Positions 16,265 through 25,799 of a stretch of 64,000 nt of DNA are shown piece by piece; positions within the stretch are counted from its first letter, which is position 1, and every line of letters begins with the position of its first letter. Below the pieces are notes generated by a model. That model ran no database searches. It was given only the letters and a program-made list of their open reading frames with translations, and had not been told where the DNA came from. The stretch lies in contig NZ_JAANIG010000009.1 of the NCBI RefSeq assembly GCF_011174675.1, forward strand, positions 1 through 64,000, written 5' to 3'. The stretch is from Perlabentimonas gracilis (GTDB taxonomy: Bacteria; Bacteroidota; Bacteroidia; Bacteroidales; Tenuifilaceae). The translations under genes were made by a program, and so were the position numbers.

Positions 16265-17209
16265 TTAAAGCTTTGGTTTACGGCCCCTAAGGAAAACTTT
16301 TTCACCAGCTTCAGGTACATAGTCTTCGTCCACTCTATTTCTGTAGTATAGCGATTTTAGCCTAATCCCATACATCTGGGAGATATCGTAAAGAGTTTCT
16401 CCCTCTTCAACAACATGCAGCGGATGGTTTGGCTCCGCTCTCCGTCGTTTGGGTTGGATATACAGTTCTTGTCCTACAGTAAGCTTCTCATCTCTATCTA
16501 TATCGTTGTACTTAGCCAGCTGCCAAGGCATTAAATCCATCTCCTTGGTAATGCTCTGGTACGAATCGTCCTCCTTAGCTTTAATGAACTTTATCCTATT
16601 ACGTACGTAAATTTTCCGTTGGTTGTATATATCGATATTATAGCTGCCTGGGTCAAGCAGTTCGCCCATACCTAGGGTGGGCGATTCAATTTTTATATCA
16701 ACACCCCTGTCTAGTAGATATAGTTTTTCCTCTTCAATTATACGTATCAGCTTGGATGGGTAGTTTGGGTCTGTGGCGTAGCCGGCTTTTCTTAACCCGT
16801 GTGCCCAACCTTTATAGTCGGTTGGATCAAGATCGAAAAGAAATGCATATCGACGAGCACCTCTTAAAAACTCGGAGTGATCTTGGTACGATTTCTCTGG
16901 GCTTCTGTACTTGCGAAAGCATTCGCCTTTGGCGTCATCATCATGGTAAATACGAGGCCCAGTCCATGTGCTATGGCACTTAATGCCAAAGTGGTTATTG
17001 GCTTTTACTGCCAAAGTGCTGTTTCCAGCACCACTCTCCAGTATCCCTTGAGAAAGAATAATACTTGCAGGTACTCCATACTTTTCCATTTGGCCAATGG
17101 CCATTTTCTGGTACTGCTGAATATATTCTTGCCTTGTTGTTTGGGTATGTGCAGTAATTATGGCAATACAAAGGATATATGTTGTAAAAAGAATTTTTTT
17201 CACCAGCAT
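16265..17209 (-). CDS. Secreted N-acetylglucosaminidase with C-terminal LysM domains
   Basis: 314 aa. A signal peptide (residues 1 to about 22, ending near HTQ) precedes a FlgJ/LytG-type glucosaminidase domain about 28-165 (SIILSQGILESGAGNSTLAVKANNHFGIKC, catalytic Glu in ILESG, and SPEKSYQDHSEFLR). Two LysM-like repeats follow (about 208-255 SYQSITKEMDLMPWQLAKYNDI and about 265-312 LHVVEEGETLYDISQMYGI). It likely trims peptidoglycan glycan chains in the periplasm. It converges with fmt and diverges from cdd. Confidence 0.9.
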   Translation of the reverse strand: MLVKKILFTTYILCIAIITAHTQTTRQEYIQQYQKMAIGQMEKYGVPASIILSQGILESGAGNSTLAVKANNHFGIKCHSTWTGPRIYHDDDAKGECFRKYRSPEKSYQDHSEFLRGARRYAFLFDLDPTDYKGWAHGLRKAGYATDPNYPSKLIRIIEEEKLYLLDRGVDIKIESPTLGMGELLDPGSYNIDIYNQRKIYVRNRIKFIKAKEDDSYQSITKEMDLMPWQLAKYNDIDRDEKLTVGQELYIQPKRRRAEPNHPLHVVEEGETLYDISQMYGIRLKSLYYRNRVDEDYVPEAGEKVFLRGRKPKL

Positions 17210-17511
17210 ACAATCAAAATATTTTGGTCAAATATAGTATCTCAAGTTCAGTTTACCTTACATTTTACATTTTTTAATTCTAAGATTAATTACCTAAAAG
17301 AGGGTTATATTGTGCTCAATAGCCAGCGTTATAGCGCTTAAAAGAGGTAACTTTAGGTTGCGTATGTAAAAAGTATTCGTTTCGATGGGTAATATGGGTT
17401 ATTGCTTATGTAACCTATTGTATGGATTATACGATTACACATAAGTATCAGCTTTTTTGTATCTTTGGGGGACTCAAAAAATTGGGTCATAGCAAATTTA
17501 AATGCATTACA
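17210..17511. promoter_or_regulatory. Intergenic region with divergent -7 boxes
   Basis: 302 bp between the glucosaminidase and cdd. It holds a minus-strand TATATTTG (17236-17229), 20 nt before the glucosaminidase ATG, and a plus-strand TATCTTTG (17460-17467), 45 nt before the cdd ATG. Neither has an obvious -33 TTTG. Nothing else was recognised. Confidence 0.45.
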
Positions 17512-18003
17512 ATGGCTAAAAGTAAAGAGTTATCATTTCAGTATAAAGAGTTCGAACGAATTGAGGATCTACCATTGGAACTCAAGGATCTTGCTAAAAA
17601 GGCCAAGGAAGCCCTGACAACCAGCTACTCACCATACTCTGAGTTTGCTGTGGGAGCAGCTGTATTACTCGATAATAGCGAGATTGTTTTGGGTAGCAAC
17701 CAGGAGAATGGTGCGTATCCATCGGGGTTATGTGCCGAGCGTGTTGCACTTTTTTACGCTGGATCACAGTTTCCGGGAGTAGCAGTTAAGGCAATGGCTG
17801 TAGCTGCAAGCTTTAAGGGCACGCCAATTGCTGAACCTGTATCGCCCTGTGGTGCTTGCCGACAGGTAATGATAGAAACCCAGAACTTAGGAGGAAGGCC
17901 TTACACCATAGTAATGGTTGGCGAGAAAAGAATAATTGTGCTTGAAGATGCTAAGTTTCTGCTTCCTTTTACTTTTTCAAGTGTAAAAGAGGCCACTAAG
18001 TAG
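17512..18003 (+). CDS. cdd: Cytidine deaminase
   Basis: 163 aa. Zinc site: the CAE block (C74, E76) and PCGACRQ (C113, C116), in the order of homotetrameric cytidine deaminases; SYSPYSEFAVGAAV and NQENGAYPSGLCAER give the substrate pocket. It deaminates cytidine and deoxycytidine for pyrimidine salvage. ATG 17512 is chosen because it follows the -7 box at 17460 and leaves a normal N-terminus. It is convergent with tdk, another pyrimidine salvage gene. Confidence 0.94.
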   Translation: MAKSKELSFQYKEFERIEDLPLELKDLAKKAKEALTTSYSPYSEFAVGAAVLLDNSEIVLGSNQENGAYPSGLCAERVALFYAGSQFPGVAVKAMAVAASFKGTPIAEPVSPCGACRQVMIETQNLGGRPYTIVMVGEKRIIVLEDAKFLLPFTFSSVKEATK

Positions 18004-18081
18004 TTCTGTAACACAAAAAAAAACTGGCTTTTTGCTGAGTAACTTAATATCCCGGTAATGTGGGGTAAGGATACAATCGGT

Positions 18082-18666
18082 TTACTTTTTATTTGTTGCC
18101 TTATTGAAGCATGATCGGCAAAGAGGCTCATAGATATCGGTCTCGCCAAGCACTACAAGTTTATCAGTATCGGATAATCGGTGCGAATTTTGGGCAAGTG
18201 CCCCACACTTAACACAAATGGCGTGTACCTTGGTAACATACTCGGCGCAGGCCATTATTTGTGGAATGGGACCAAAGGGTTTACCCTTAAAATCCATATC
18301 AAGCCCGGCCACAATTACCCTTATCCCTTGGTCGGCCAACTTGTTGCATACATCCACAAGATTATTATCGAAGAACTGAGCCTCATCAATCCCAATAACA
18401 TCAACATCCGATGCAAGCAGCAGGATATTGCCCGATGAGGTAACAGGCGTTGAGTGTATGGAGTTGGAGTCGTGCGATACAACCTCCTCCTCGGAGTAGC
18501 GCGTATCAATTTGAGGTTTAAAAATCTCAACCCGTTGCTTGGCAAACTTTGCACGTTTAAGTCTTCGGATTAGCTCCTCGGTTTTGCCCGAGAACATTGA
18601 GCCGCAAACAACTTCAATCCAACCCTTGCGGTTTGCACCGCCTAAGGAATTTTCAATAAAAAGCAT
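18082..18666 (-). CDS. tdk: Thymidine kinase
   Basis: 194 aa from ATG 18666. Type II thymidine kinase: P-loop [12 protein letters not shown] at about 21-32, IDEAQFF with the catalytic Glu, the lasso region [12 protein letters not shown] and two zinc pairs (CVKCG and CRSC). It phosphorylates thymidine to dTMP in salvage. A longer frame starting at 18711 would run through the promoter region and is not preferred. Confidence 0.94.
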   Translation of the reverse strand: MLFIENSLGGANRKGWIEVVCGSMFSGKTEELIRRLKRAKFAKQRVEIFKPQIDTRYSEEEVVSHDSNSIHSTPVTSSGNILLLASDVDVIGIDEAQFFDNNLVDVCNKLADQGIRVIVAGLDMDFKGKPFGPIPQIMACAEYVTKVHAICVKCGALAQNSHRLSDTDKLVVLGETDIYEPLCRSCFNKATNKK

Positions 18667-18698
18667 AGTAATAAATCGAAATAATCTCGTTAGTTTTA

Positions 18699-18724
18699 CA
18701 AAAGTAAGCAAATTCTTAATTTTG
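18699..18724. promoter_or_regulatory. Divergent -7 elements between tdk and the acidic protein gene
   Basis: On the minus strand TACTTTTG (18706-18699) lies 33 nt before the tdk ATG. On the plus strand TAATTTTG (18717-18724) lies 21 nt before the next ATG. Both match TAnnTTTG. The -33 boxes are weak. Confidence 0.45.
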
Positions 18725-18744
18725 CAGACAGAATAATTTGAACT

Positions 18745-19617
18745 ATGGGTAATAAGAATAATTTTAAATTAGTACTCGAGCGAATCATCGATGCTCAAGA
18801 GCTTCTAAAAGTAGGTATTGAGCGAGGATCACTATCGTCAATTGAACGCGATATATTGTTGGAAAAGCTTAGGGCTAGCTATGAGGTTATCCTTTTTGAT
18901 AAGGATACAACAGCCAATCCCACACCTATACCGGAGCAAAACGGGCCTGTGGATGATAAGCCAAAAGTGCCCTCAGCGTCAAAAGCTGACGATAATATTT
19001 ACAATGAGAAAGAGCCCAGCGATAAGGATGCAGTGCAGGAAGTGAAGAGCACCACTCCCGGAAATAAGCTCGAGAATGTTTTAGAAACAGAGGTGAAGTC
19101 ACAAACCTCGCATCAAGAGGATTTTACTTTAGATGATGAACCCGAACCTAAACCTGATGCTGAGTTAAAGCAACAGGATTATGAAATAGGTAAGGAAGAG
19201 CCAGCACCGAGTATTTTGGATGTTGAGGTTGAGCCAGAGGGTAAGCAAATGGATAATAGCAATGGGAATGGGAATATTGAGAATGTATCAACCACACTGG
19301 CCGAAAAATTTCAAGGGAAAAAGAAGTTCCGTAACGAGATGCTCGGGGGAGGGAAAAAGGATATGGCTTCGCATTTAAAGAACAAGCCCATTGCCGACCT
19401 TACCAAGGCCATAGGAATAAACGACAAGTTCCTTTTTACCAAAGAACTTTTCAATGGCAATGCCGAGCTATACTCCAAGTCAATAAGGCAGCTCAATAGC
19501 TATACCGATATTAACGATGCCCTTATTTATATTCAGGAGAATTTTTCATGGGATGAGAATAACGAGGCTGCCAATCAGCTCATCGATTTAGTCCGTAGAA
19601 AGCTACTGCATGACTAG
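18745..19617 (+). CDS. Conserved hypothetical protein with acidic disordered centre
   Basis: 290 aa, not assigned to a named family. The N-terminus (about 1-50) is helical ([20 protein letters not shown]). Residues 55-190 are Glu/Asp/Lys/Pro-rich low complexity. The C-terminal 85 residues form a compact, probably structured domain ([38 protein letters not shown]...[22 protein letters not shown]) that I associate with conserved hypothetical proteins of Bacteroidota. Its end overlaps rsmI by 8 nt, so translation is probably coupled. Confidence 0.7.
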   Translation: MGNKNNFKLVLERIIDAQELLKVGIERGSLSSIERDILLEKLRASYEVILFDKDTTANPTPIPEQNGPVDDKPKVPSASKADDNIYNEKEPSDKDAVQEVKSTTPGNKLENVLETEVKSQTSHQEDFTLDDEPEPKPDAELKQQDYEIGKEEPAPSILDVEVEPEGKQMDNSNGNGNIENVSTTLAEKFQGKKKFRNEMLGGGKKDMASHLKNKPIADLTKAIGINDKFLFTKELFNGNAELYSKSIRQLNSYTDINDALIYIQENFSWDENNEAANQLIDLVRRKLLHD

Positions 19618-20308
19618 CAAGCTATACATAGTGCCTACGCCCATTGGGAACCTCGACGATATGACCCTTCGGGCCATTAAAGTGCTTCAGCAATCGGACA
19701 TAATTCTTAGCGAGGATACTCGTACAAGCGGAGTCCTCCTTAAGCATTTTGATATAAAAGCACCACTCTGGTCGCATCATAAGTTCAATGAGCACCGCAC
19801 GGTGGAGCAAATTGCCGAGCGTATTGCATCGGGGCAAACCATTTCGCTTATCTCCGATGCTGGTACCCCTGGAATATCAGATCCTGGTTTCCTGCTTATT
19901 CGAACCTGCATAGAGAAAGGCGTTGAGGTTGAATGCCTACCCGGTGCCACAGCTTTTGTTCCTGCACTAGTTTGTAGCGGTATACCCTGCGACAGGTTTG
20001 TGTTTGAAGGGTTCCTGCCCCAAAAGAAAGGACGAAATAAGCGTATTGAGGCATTACGAGATGAACCACGCACTCTGGTGTTTTACGAATCGCCTTTCCG
20101 CTTGGTAAAACTTTTACAGCAACTATTAACCATCCTAAACGAGGATCGTATTGCCAGCGTATCGCGCGAAATTAGTAAGCTGCACGAAGAAACAGTAAGA
20201 GGAACGCTAAGTGAACTTATTGCCCATTTCGAAGCAAAGGGCGTAAAGGGCGAACTTGTTGTTGTGGTGCAGGGAGCTCAATCCGAAAAGGTTTCTAATG
20301 ATGACTAA
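19610..20308 (+). CDS. rsmI: 16S rRNA (cytidine(1402)-2'-O)-methyltransferase
   Basis: 232 aa. Tetrapyrrole-methylase fold: YIVPTPIGNLDDMTLRAIKVLQQSDIILSEDTRTS at the N-terminus, ISDAGTPGISDPG (SAM loop), CLPGATAFVPALVCSGIPCDRFVFEGFLP and FYESPFRL. RsmI methylates the ribose of C1402 in the ribosomal decoding centre. The start codon is inside the end of the preceding gene. Confidence 0.95.
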   Translation: MTSKLYIVPTPIGNLDDMTLRAIKVLQQSDIILSEDTRTSGVLLKHFDIKAPLWSHHKFNEHRTVEQIAERIASGQTISLISDAGTPGISDPGFLLIRTCIEKGVEVECLPGATAFVPALVCSGIPCDRFVFEGFLPQKKGRNKRIEALRDEPRTLVFYESPFRLVKLLQQLLTILNEDRIASVSREISKLHEETVRGTLSELIAHFEAKGVKGELVVVVQGAQSEKVSNDD

Positions 20309-20320
20309 TATTCAATAGCT

Positions 20321-21049
20321 ATGGAGGTACTAGGTATCGATGTTGGAGGCTCAGCTATTAAAGGTGCAATTGTAAATACCCTCACCGGCGAACTAACTGC
20401 CGAAAGGTTCAGAATACCCACTTCGCAGCCCGCTACTATTGATGAAACCGTTGAAACGGTGTGTAAGTTGGTATCGCACTTTAGCTGGAAAGGAAAGGTT
20501 GGTTTTGGATTCCCTGCGGTTGTGCAGAATGGCATTGTGAAAACTGCTGCTAATATCGATAAGGGTTTCATAGGTGTTGATATCAACAAGCTGTTTAGTA
20601 AGGCTACCGGTTGTGAGGTTAACGTGCTCAACGATGCAGATGTTGCCGGATACGCCGAGCTCAAATTTGGTGCAGTGAAAGATTTTAAGGGTCTAGCGAT
20701 ATTTCTTACCATTGGCACCGGCATAGGCTCTGCACTTTTTAGCAATGGCCAGCTTATACCCAATTCCGAGCTAGGTCACATCTACCTTAAGAATGGAAAA
20801 AAAGGGGAACACTTTACCTCCGACTCAGCCCGCAAGCGCGAAGAGTTGGATTGGGTAACCTGGGGTAAGCGTTTTAATAAGTATTTAATTTACTTGGAGC
20901 AGCTATTCTACCCCGAACTCTTTATAATTGGTGGTGGTACCAGCAAAAAGCTCGATAAGTTCGAGATGCACCTTGAAACAAACTGTCGCGTTGAGGCTGC
21001 AACGCTACTTAATAATGCGGGAATAGTAGGTGCCGCATTGCTTGCCTAG
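20321..21049 (+). CDS. ROK-family kinase, polyphosphate-glucokinase-like
   Basis: 242 aa. N-terminal phosphate loop GIDVGGSAIKGA (5-16), VNVLNDADVAGYAE with the catalytic Asp, LTIGTGIGSALF, ELGHIYLKNGKKGE and IIGGGTSKK match PpgK-type glucokinases of the ROK superfamily, which use polyphosphate and/or ATP to phosphorylate glucose. The zinc-binding CxCGxxGC of typical ROK repressors is absent and there is no DNA-binding domain. The phosphate donor cannot be decided from sequence alone. It follows rsmI by 12 nt. Confidence 0.85.
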   Translation: MEVLGIDVGGSAIKGAIVNTLTGELTAERFRIPTSQPATIDETVETVCKLVSHFSWKGKVGFGFPAVVQNGIVKTAANIDKGFIGVDINKLFSKATGCEVNVLNDADVAGYAELKFGAVKDFKGLAIFLTIGTGIGSALFSNGQLIPNSELGHIYLKNGKKGEHFTSDSARKREELDWVTWGKRFNKYLIYLEQLFYPELFIIGGGTSKKLDKFEMHLETNCRVEAATLLNNAGIVGAALLA

Positions 21050-21071
21050 CTTTATCCAAAATTCTTACAAG

Positions 21072-21102
21072 TTTGATTACCGCATTTTGCGTACTATCTT
21101 TG
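21072..21102 (+). promoter_or_regulatory. Bacteroidota-type promoter of ispE
   Basis: TTTG at 21072-21075, a 19-nt spacer and TATCTTTG at 21095-21102 match the consensus exactly. The expected start is near 21108, leaving only about 10 nt of leader. Confidence 0.8.
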
Positions 21103-21118
21103 TGCAAAAGCAAATCGT

Positions 21119-21937
21119 ATGATAGCCTTTCCAAACGCCAAGATTAACCTAGGCCTTTATATTACCGAGAAGAGACTCGATGGTTTTCATAATATCGAAA
21201 CCATATTTTATCCCATTTACACTCTGTGTGATATTTTAGAGATAATTCCTGCTGAGCATAACCATGAACCCATCGCTTTTAGCCAATCGGGTTTGTTGGT
21301 TGGTGGTAATCCTCAGGATAATCTATGTGTAAAGGCATACCATTTATTGGCCAAACACACAACATTGCCCAAGGTTGCTATGCATCTTCATAAGCAAATT
21401 CCAATGGGCGCAGGATTGGGTGGAGGTTCAGCCGATGGGGCTTTTGCCCTTAAGATGTGTAACGATTTGGCAGAAAATCCATTGTCATTACCGGAGTTAG
21501 AAAGTCTTGCCCTTGAGCTGGGAAGCGATTGCCCGTTCTTTCTGAAGAATATCCCATGCCTAGGGAAGGGGAGAGGCGAAATTCTTGAGCCCATCGATAT
21601 TAAGCTAAATGGATACCTTATGCTAGTTAACCCGGGAGTACATGTAAACACGGGTAGGGCATACGCAAAGTGTACGCCTCGTTCTACTCCATTCGATTTG
21701 AATAATCTGGAGAGCCATTACCCAGTTACGTGGAAAGAACTTATTGCCAATGATTTTGAAAACATTGTGTTTCCTCAGTATCCGGTTATTGCTGATATCA
21801 AAGATAAACTTTACCAGCTGGGCGCCGTATACGCAGGTATGTCGGGGAGTGGTTCAACTGTTTTTGGACTATTTATTGATGAGCCAAGCATACCCCAAGA
21901 GTTCACCGGATATTACAATTCAATTCATGAAATGTAA
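21119..21937 (+). CDS. ispE: 4-diphosphocytidyl-2-C-methyl-D-erythritol kinase
   Basis: 272 aa GHMP kinase of the MEP isoprenoid pathway. NAKINLGLYITEKRLDGFHNI carries the catalytic Lys, the ATP loop is PMGAGLGGGSADGAF (95-109), followed by GSDCPFFL and the C-terminal MSGSGSTVFGLF. All family blocks are present. A consensus promoter lies just upstream; the next gene starts 10 nt after the stop. Confidence 0.95.
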   Translation: MIAFPNAKINLGLYITEKRLDGFHNIETIFYPIYTLCDILEIIPAEHNHEPIAFSQSGLLVGGNPQDNLCVKAYHLLAKHTTLPKVAMHLHKQIPMGAGLGGGSADGAFALKMCNDLAENPLSLPELESLALELGSDCPFFLKNIPCLGKGRGEILEPIDIKLNGYLMLVNPGVHVNTGRAYAKCTPRSTPFDLNNLESHYPVTWKELIANDFENIVFPQYPVIADIKDKLYQLGAVYAGMSGSGSTVFGLFIDEPSIPQEFTGYYNSIHEM

Positions 21938-21947
21938 GGAGATACAA

Positions 21948-22634
21948 ATGGAGATTAGGAGAAAGTTTTGCCTTTTAATAGTTCTTTCCATATCAGTAGC
22001 TACTGGCCTTTTTGCTCAGTTCGACCCTATCCCAAGCCCCGATTGGATTGAAGAGCACAAGGATTCGTTGCGAAATGCACTGCTTACTAATAAGGATGTT
22101 GAGCCCAACTACGAGCACGCCATTCTCGCTGCACTAATGTATTACCCCAACCTCGAAGAGATTCACATCAACTTTAAAACTCGCAATATCACCACCACTA
22201 TGGCTGCTATGCCTACCGTGGGTAGTATATTCCGAAAGCGTGAGAACCGACGCTATTCAATCCTTATAAACGAAACCAAAAATCGACGCAAAGCCCCGCT
22301 GCTTAAAAACGCTCCGTTTGAAGCACGAGTAGGCGTAATAGGCCATGAACTTGCACATATTGTCGATTACAATAGGAAAAGCTTTATTCGAATTATTGGG
22401 AATGGCATAGGCTATGTATTTAGCAATAGTTTTAAGCGCAACTTAGAGCATAAAATCGATAGAATAACCATAAACAAAGGGTTGGGCGAGGGGCTTTATG
22501 CCTTTAGGCTTTTTGTGGAGGATGAGGCCAATACCACCGAACGGTATCGCAAGTTTAAGGACAACATCTACATGAGCTCAACCGATATAGCCCAACTTAT
22601 TGAGACTGTAGCCAATCTAGCCCACGAAGATTGA
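21948..22634 (+). CDS. Secreted protein with HExxH motif (putative zinc metallopeptidase)
   Basis: 228 aa. A signal peptide (RRKFCLLIVLSISVATGLFAQ) precedes a domain containing GVIGHELAHIVDYN, a zincin-type HExxH. A downstream candidate third ligand is in LYAFRLFVEDEANTTERY. The family is otherwise not recognised; proteolysis is inferred from one motif only. ATG 21948 is chosen because AAGGAG lies 6 nt upstream, one of the few clear Shine-Dalgarno sequences here; an in-frame ATG at 21927 would overlap ispE. Confidence 0.65.
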   Translation: MEIRRKFCLLIVLSISVATGLFAQFDPIPSPDWIEEHKDSLRNALLTNKDVEPNYEHAILAALMYYPNLEEIHINFKTRNITTTMAAMPTVGSIFRKRENRRYSILINETKNRRKAPLLKNAPFEARVGVIGHELAHIVDYNRKSFIRIIGNGIGYVFSNSFKRNLEHKIDRITINKGLGEGLYAFRLFVEDEANTTERYRKFKDNIYMSSTDIAQLIETVANLAHED

Positions 22635-22688
22635 ATTTGTTTTTGTGAGTTCTGAAAACCACAGTAAAACAGTATTTTAAAAATATCC

Positions 22689-22724
22689 AAAAAGAGATTT
22701 TAGTATTGTAGAATCTCTTTTTTT
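22689..22724 (+). terminator. Intrinsic terminator after the HExxH gene
   Basis: AAAGAGATT (22691-22699) pairs with AATCTCTTT (22712-22720), followed by T-rich sequence. Confidence 0.7.
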
Positions 22725-22800
22725 ATTTATTTTTATTATCCTTTAGATTTCATTGAGAAGTATAATTTCATCTAACTATCATTAACAAACCATAACAGGT

Positions 22801-23928
22801 ATGAACTTTTTCGTTAGTAACTTCATAAGCATTGTTGCTGCCGGAACGGCTGCAGCCATTATACTGAACAGTTTTTTTAAAAACTCTGTTTTCGTTAAGG
22901 TTGGTATTGTATGGCTAATCAATCTGCTTTTCTTAATGTTTACCATTGGGGTTAAGTACAAGTTTTTCGATGGGAACACGCCTGTAAACATCCTTATCAC
23001 CATTGTTAATATTGCTTTTAGTGTAATGTGCTTCTACTATGGTTCCATTAAGGTGGTACGGCCATTGGCTAAGGCAGTTGAGCAGTTGAATGAGCTAGCC
23101 AATGGAAATTTAAGGGTTGATGTCGATACCCAGTGCGTTAACCCCAAGGTCGATTTAGGGCAGCTGGTTTGTGCTACTCAAAAGATAAAAGAGAATTTGG
23201 CAACGGTTGTTGGTGAGATAGAAGGCAATGTGGAGAAGCTTGCTAGTTCAAGTCAGCAGCTAAGCTCTGTGTCGCAGAAACTATCGGAGGATGCTCTTTC
23301 TGAGGCCTCTTCAGTTGAGGAGGTATCCTCATCAATGGAAGAGATGGCTGCAAATATTCAGCAGAACACAGAGAATGCTCAACGAACTGATAAGATATCG
23401 AGTAAGGTTTCGCAGGGTGTTAAGGAGGTGGGCTCGGCATCCCGAGAGAGCTTGGTCTCCATTCGGAATATTGCCGAGAAGATTAACATCATCAACGATA
23501 TTGCTTTCCAAACCAATATTCTGGCGCTTAATGCCGCCGTTGAGGCGGCAAGGGCAGGTGAGCACGGCAAAGGGTTTGCCGTTGTGGCCGCCGAGGTTCG
23601 CAAGCTAGCCGAGCGGAGTAAGATTGCAGCCGACGAGATAGTGTCTCTGGCATCAAAAAGTGTTGACGTTACCGAGGGCTCTGCAAAGCTGTTAGATACC
23701 CTTATACCTGATATTGAGGAGACCGCTCGGCTTGTTCAGGAGATAACCTCCGCTAGTATGGAGCAATCGTCGGGGGCAGACCAAGTGAATAGCGCCATTC
23801 AGCAGCTTAACCAGTTTGTTCAGCAGAATGCGGAAACGAGTCAGCAAATGGCTGCAAGTTCCGAGGAACTTAAATCCTTTGCCGATAGGCTAAAGGAAAC
23901 CATCCGATACTTCAACCTATACAATTAG
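22801..23928 (+). CDS. Methyl-accepting chemotaxis protein without a periplasmic ligand domain
   Basis: 375 aa. Three N-terminal membrane helices separated by very short loops (about 5-27, 33-50, 60-80), a linker resembling a HAMP ([23 protein letters not shown]) and the signalling domain. Its hairpin tip [33 protein letters not shown] is the CheA/CheW contact. It lacks an external sensing domain, so the cue may be membrane state or an intracellular or partner signal (inference). The che genes are 31 kb away; no other receptor is in the window. No NWETF-like CheR/CheB tail is seen (it ends RYFNLYN). Confidence 0.9.
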   Translation: MNFFVSNFISIVAAGTAAAIILNSFFKNSVFVKVGIVWLINLLFLMFTIGVKYKFFDGNTPVNILITIVNIAFSVMCFYYGSIKVVRPLAKAVEQLNELANGNLRVDVDTQCVNPKVDLGQLVCATQKIKENLATVVGEIEGNVEKLASSSQQLSSVSQKLSEDALSEASSVEEVSSSMEEMAANIQQNTENAQRTDKISSKVSQGVKEVGSASRESLVSIRNIAEKINIINDIAFQTNILALNAAVEAARAGEHGKGFAVVAAEVRKLAERSKIAADEIVSLASKSVDVTEGSAKLLDTLIPDIEETARLVQEITSASMEQSSGADQVNSAIQQLNQFVQQNAETSQQMAASSEELKSFADRLKETIRYFNLYN

Positions 23929-23959
23929 ATTGGTAACTGTGCTTAGGGACTAACTCTGA

Positions 23960-24574
23960 TTATTGCCTTGTCTTCATCAGCTTAGCACAAATCTCATATT
24001 CCTCACGTTGGGTGTGGTAATCAAGTAGTTGGTCAAAAAAGTCTTGGTCACCAAACTTGGGATGGGCCTTGTTAAAAGCTAATTTACCTGTTGTGGTAAT
24101 CTCAAAAAGCGATTGCTTCACCTTCTCAGCAAATTCGTTACTGGTAACGGGATGATCAAAGACCTTGGAACTTTGTTCTTTCTCATTCCCAACTGATGGT
24201 TCTGTGGGTTTGGGCGTTTGAAGTTTAGCGATTTCTCTACTCCTGTTCTTCGTATCGTGCTCACTCTTAATACTCTTGGTGGCCAGCCCACTCTCAAAAC
24301 TTTTTATCGAATCGAGTAGCTGGGTATACTCTGGTATATCCTTATAGGTCCTCATAAAGGCCACAATCATATTCTGAATCTTAAGGTTTTCTGCATTCTC
24401 GCTTAATATCCTTTTGCTAACCGATTGTCTATTGGTGAGATTGTATGAGCGTTGATTCGAAAGAGGTTCATTAAGAATTTTTCTTATCTCTTTCTCGTTT
24501 GCTCTTATGGTGGCTAAATTATCGGTTACTCGTTGCCTAAGCGACTCTAAAAGTTGATTCATTAGTGCTATCAT
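23960..24574 (-). CDS. Hypothetical protein
   Basis: 204 aa, not recognised. The N-terminal part is helical and charged (LLESLRQRVTDNLATIRANEKEIRKIL), residues 105-145 are polar low complexity, and the C-terminal 60 residues are probably helical (FAEKVKQSLFEITTTGKLAFNKAHPKF...YHTQREEYEICAKLMKTRQ). There is no signal peptide or membrane helix. It converges with the chemoreceptor gene. Met5 (24562) is an equally good start. Confidence 0.55.
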   Translation of the reverse strand: MIALMNQLLESLRQRVTDNLATIRANEKEIRKILNEPLSNQRSYNLTNRQSVSKRILSENAENLKIQNMIVAFMRTYKDIPEYTQLLDSIKSFESGLATKSIKSEHDTKNRSREIAKLQTPKPTEPSVGNEKEQSSKVFDHPVTSNEFAEKVKQSLFEITTTGKLAFNKAHPKFGDQDFFDQLLDYHTQREEYEICAKLMKTRQ

Positions 24575-25017
24575 ATGGGTAATTGATTTAAGTTTCTACT
24601 CTTCAAACTTTGACAATACAAACATATATCAACTTTAAAAAGTTCAAAAGAGTGAAAACACTGAACTTGTTAAGTATCGCTTGGGTAGGTAAAAAGGCGT
24701 AGATGATTTTGGACTAATCTATTTTTCGAGGAACTGATCAGAAACCCTTATTTAGAATTATCCTTTTTTAAACAAGTGACTAAGCGTATAATTAGTTGAT
24801 AAAAAGGGAAATGCTATTTTCAACGTAGAGTTTTTTGGGCATAAAAATTTATGGAATTATTGCTTTTACCCATTTTTCTTATATTTGTACGCCAATAAAA
24901 TTTGGCAATTAGTACGATTTACGGGATAAGTTCAGCAATGAGTAAAGATTGATAACTTATTCCGTTTGTTCGTTTAAATTAATCTAGAAATTAACTACCA
25001 ACTAAAAAGGATTATCA
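24575..25017. promoter_or_regulatory. Intergenic region with etf operon promoter
   Basis: 443 bp, AT-rich. A plausible promoter for etfB is TTG (24860-24862), a 17-nt spacer and TATATTTG (24880-24887), giving a leader of about 125 nt. No conserved riboswitch or RNA gene was recognised in the leader or in the upstream 280 bp. Confidence 0.5.
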
Positions 25018-25767
25018 ATGAAAGTTTTAGTTTGTATCAGTAATGTGCCCGACACAACCACTAAGGTTAAATTTACTGACAATAACACCAAATTCGACGC
25101 AAATGGTGTTCAATGGGTTATAAACCCATGGGATGAGCTGGCGCTAACACGTGCGCTGGAACTGAAAGATAACTCAGCATCTGGAGTACAGAGTGTTACT
25201 GTTGCTCACGTTGGTCCTGCAACTGCCGAGCCAACAATTCGTAAGGCATTGGCCATTGGTGCCGATAGCGCAATTAGGGTTAATCTTGAGCCAACCGATG
25301 CCTATCAGGTGGCAGCGCAGATTGCCGAGGTGGTAAAGACCGAAGGCTTTGACGTTGTGCTTTGCGGTATAGAATCAAGCGATTTTAACGGCTCTACCGT
25401 AGGAAGTATGATTGCCGAATTTCTTGATTATCCTTCAGTTTCTGCCGTATCTGGATTAAACTTCGAGAATGGCCAATCGGTAATAACCCGCGAGATTGAT
25501 GGTGGCAAGGAAACAGTTTCGGTTCCATCGCCATTTGTTGCTGTGGTGCAAAAAGGTATCGCAAAGGAGCCTCGTATTGCTGCTATGCGTGGTATTATGC
25601 AAGCCCGAACCAAGCCTATTAAGGTTGTTGAGCCTTCAGCTATTGATGCCTTAACAGAAGTTGTGAGTTTTGAACCACCACAACCACGCGCAAAATGTGT
25701 GTTTATTGATGCCGAAAACCCTGCCGAGCTTGTTGCAAAGCTACAGAACGAGGCTAAAGTAATCTAA
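25018..25767 (+). CDS. etfB: Electron transfer flavoprotein subunit beta
   Basis: 249 aa. MKVLVCISNVPDTTTKVKF and NPWDELALTRALELKD are the EtfB N-terminus, followed by DVVLCGIESSDFNGSTVGSMIAEFLDYPSVSAVSGL and the C-terminal MQARTKPIKVVEP. With EtfA it forms a soluble FAD/AMP electron carrier taking electrons from acyl-CoA dehydrogenase. It is the first gene of a six-gene run ending with that dehydrogenase. Confidence 0.95.
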   Translation: MKVLVCISNVPDTTTKVKFTDNNTKFDANGVQWVINPWDELALTRALELKDNSASGVQSVTVAHVGPATAEPTIRKALAIGADSAIRVNLEPTDAYQVAAQIAEVVKTEGFDVVLCGIESSDFNGSTVGSMIAEFLDYPSVSAVSGLNFENGQSVITREIDGGKETVSVPSPFVAVVQKGIAKEPRIAAMRGIMQARTKPIKVVEPSAIDALTEVVSFEPPQPRAKCVFIDAENPAELVAKLQNEAKVI

Positions 25768-25799
25768 ACCTTATTGTTAATCCGAATAAATCACAAGAT

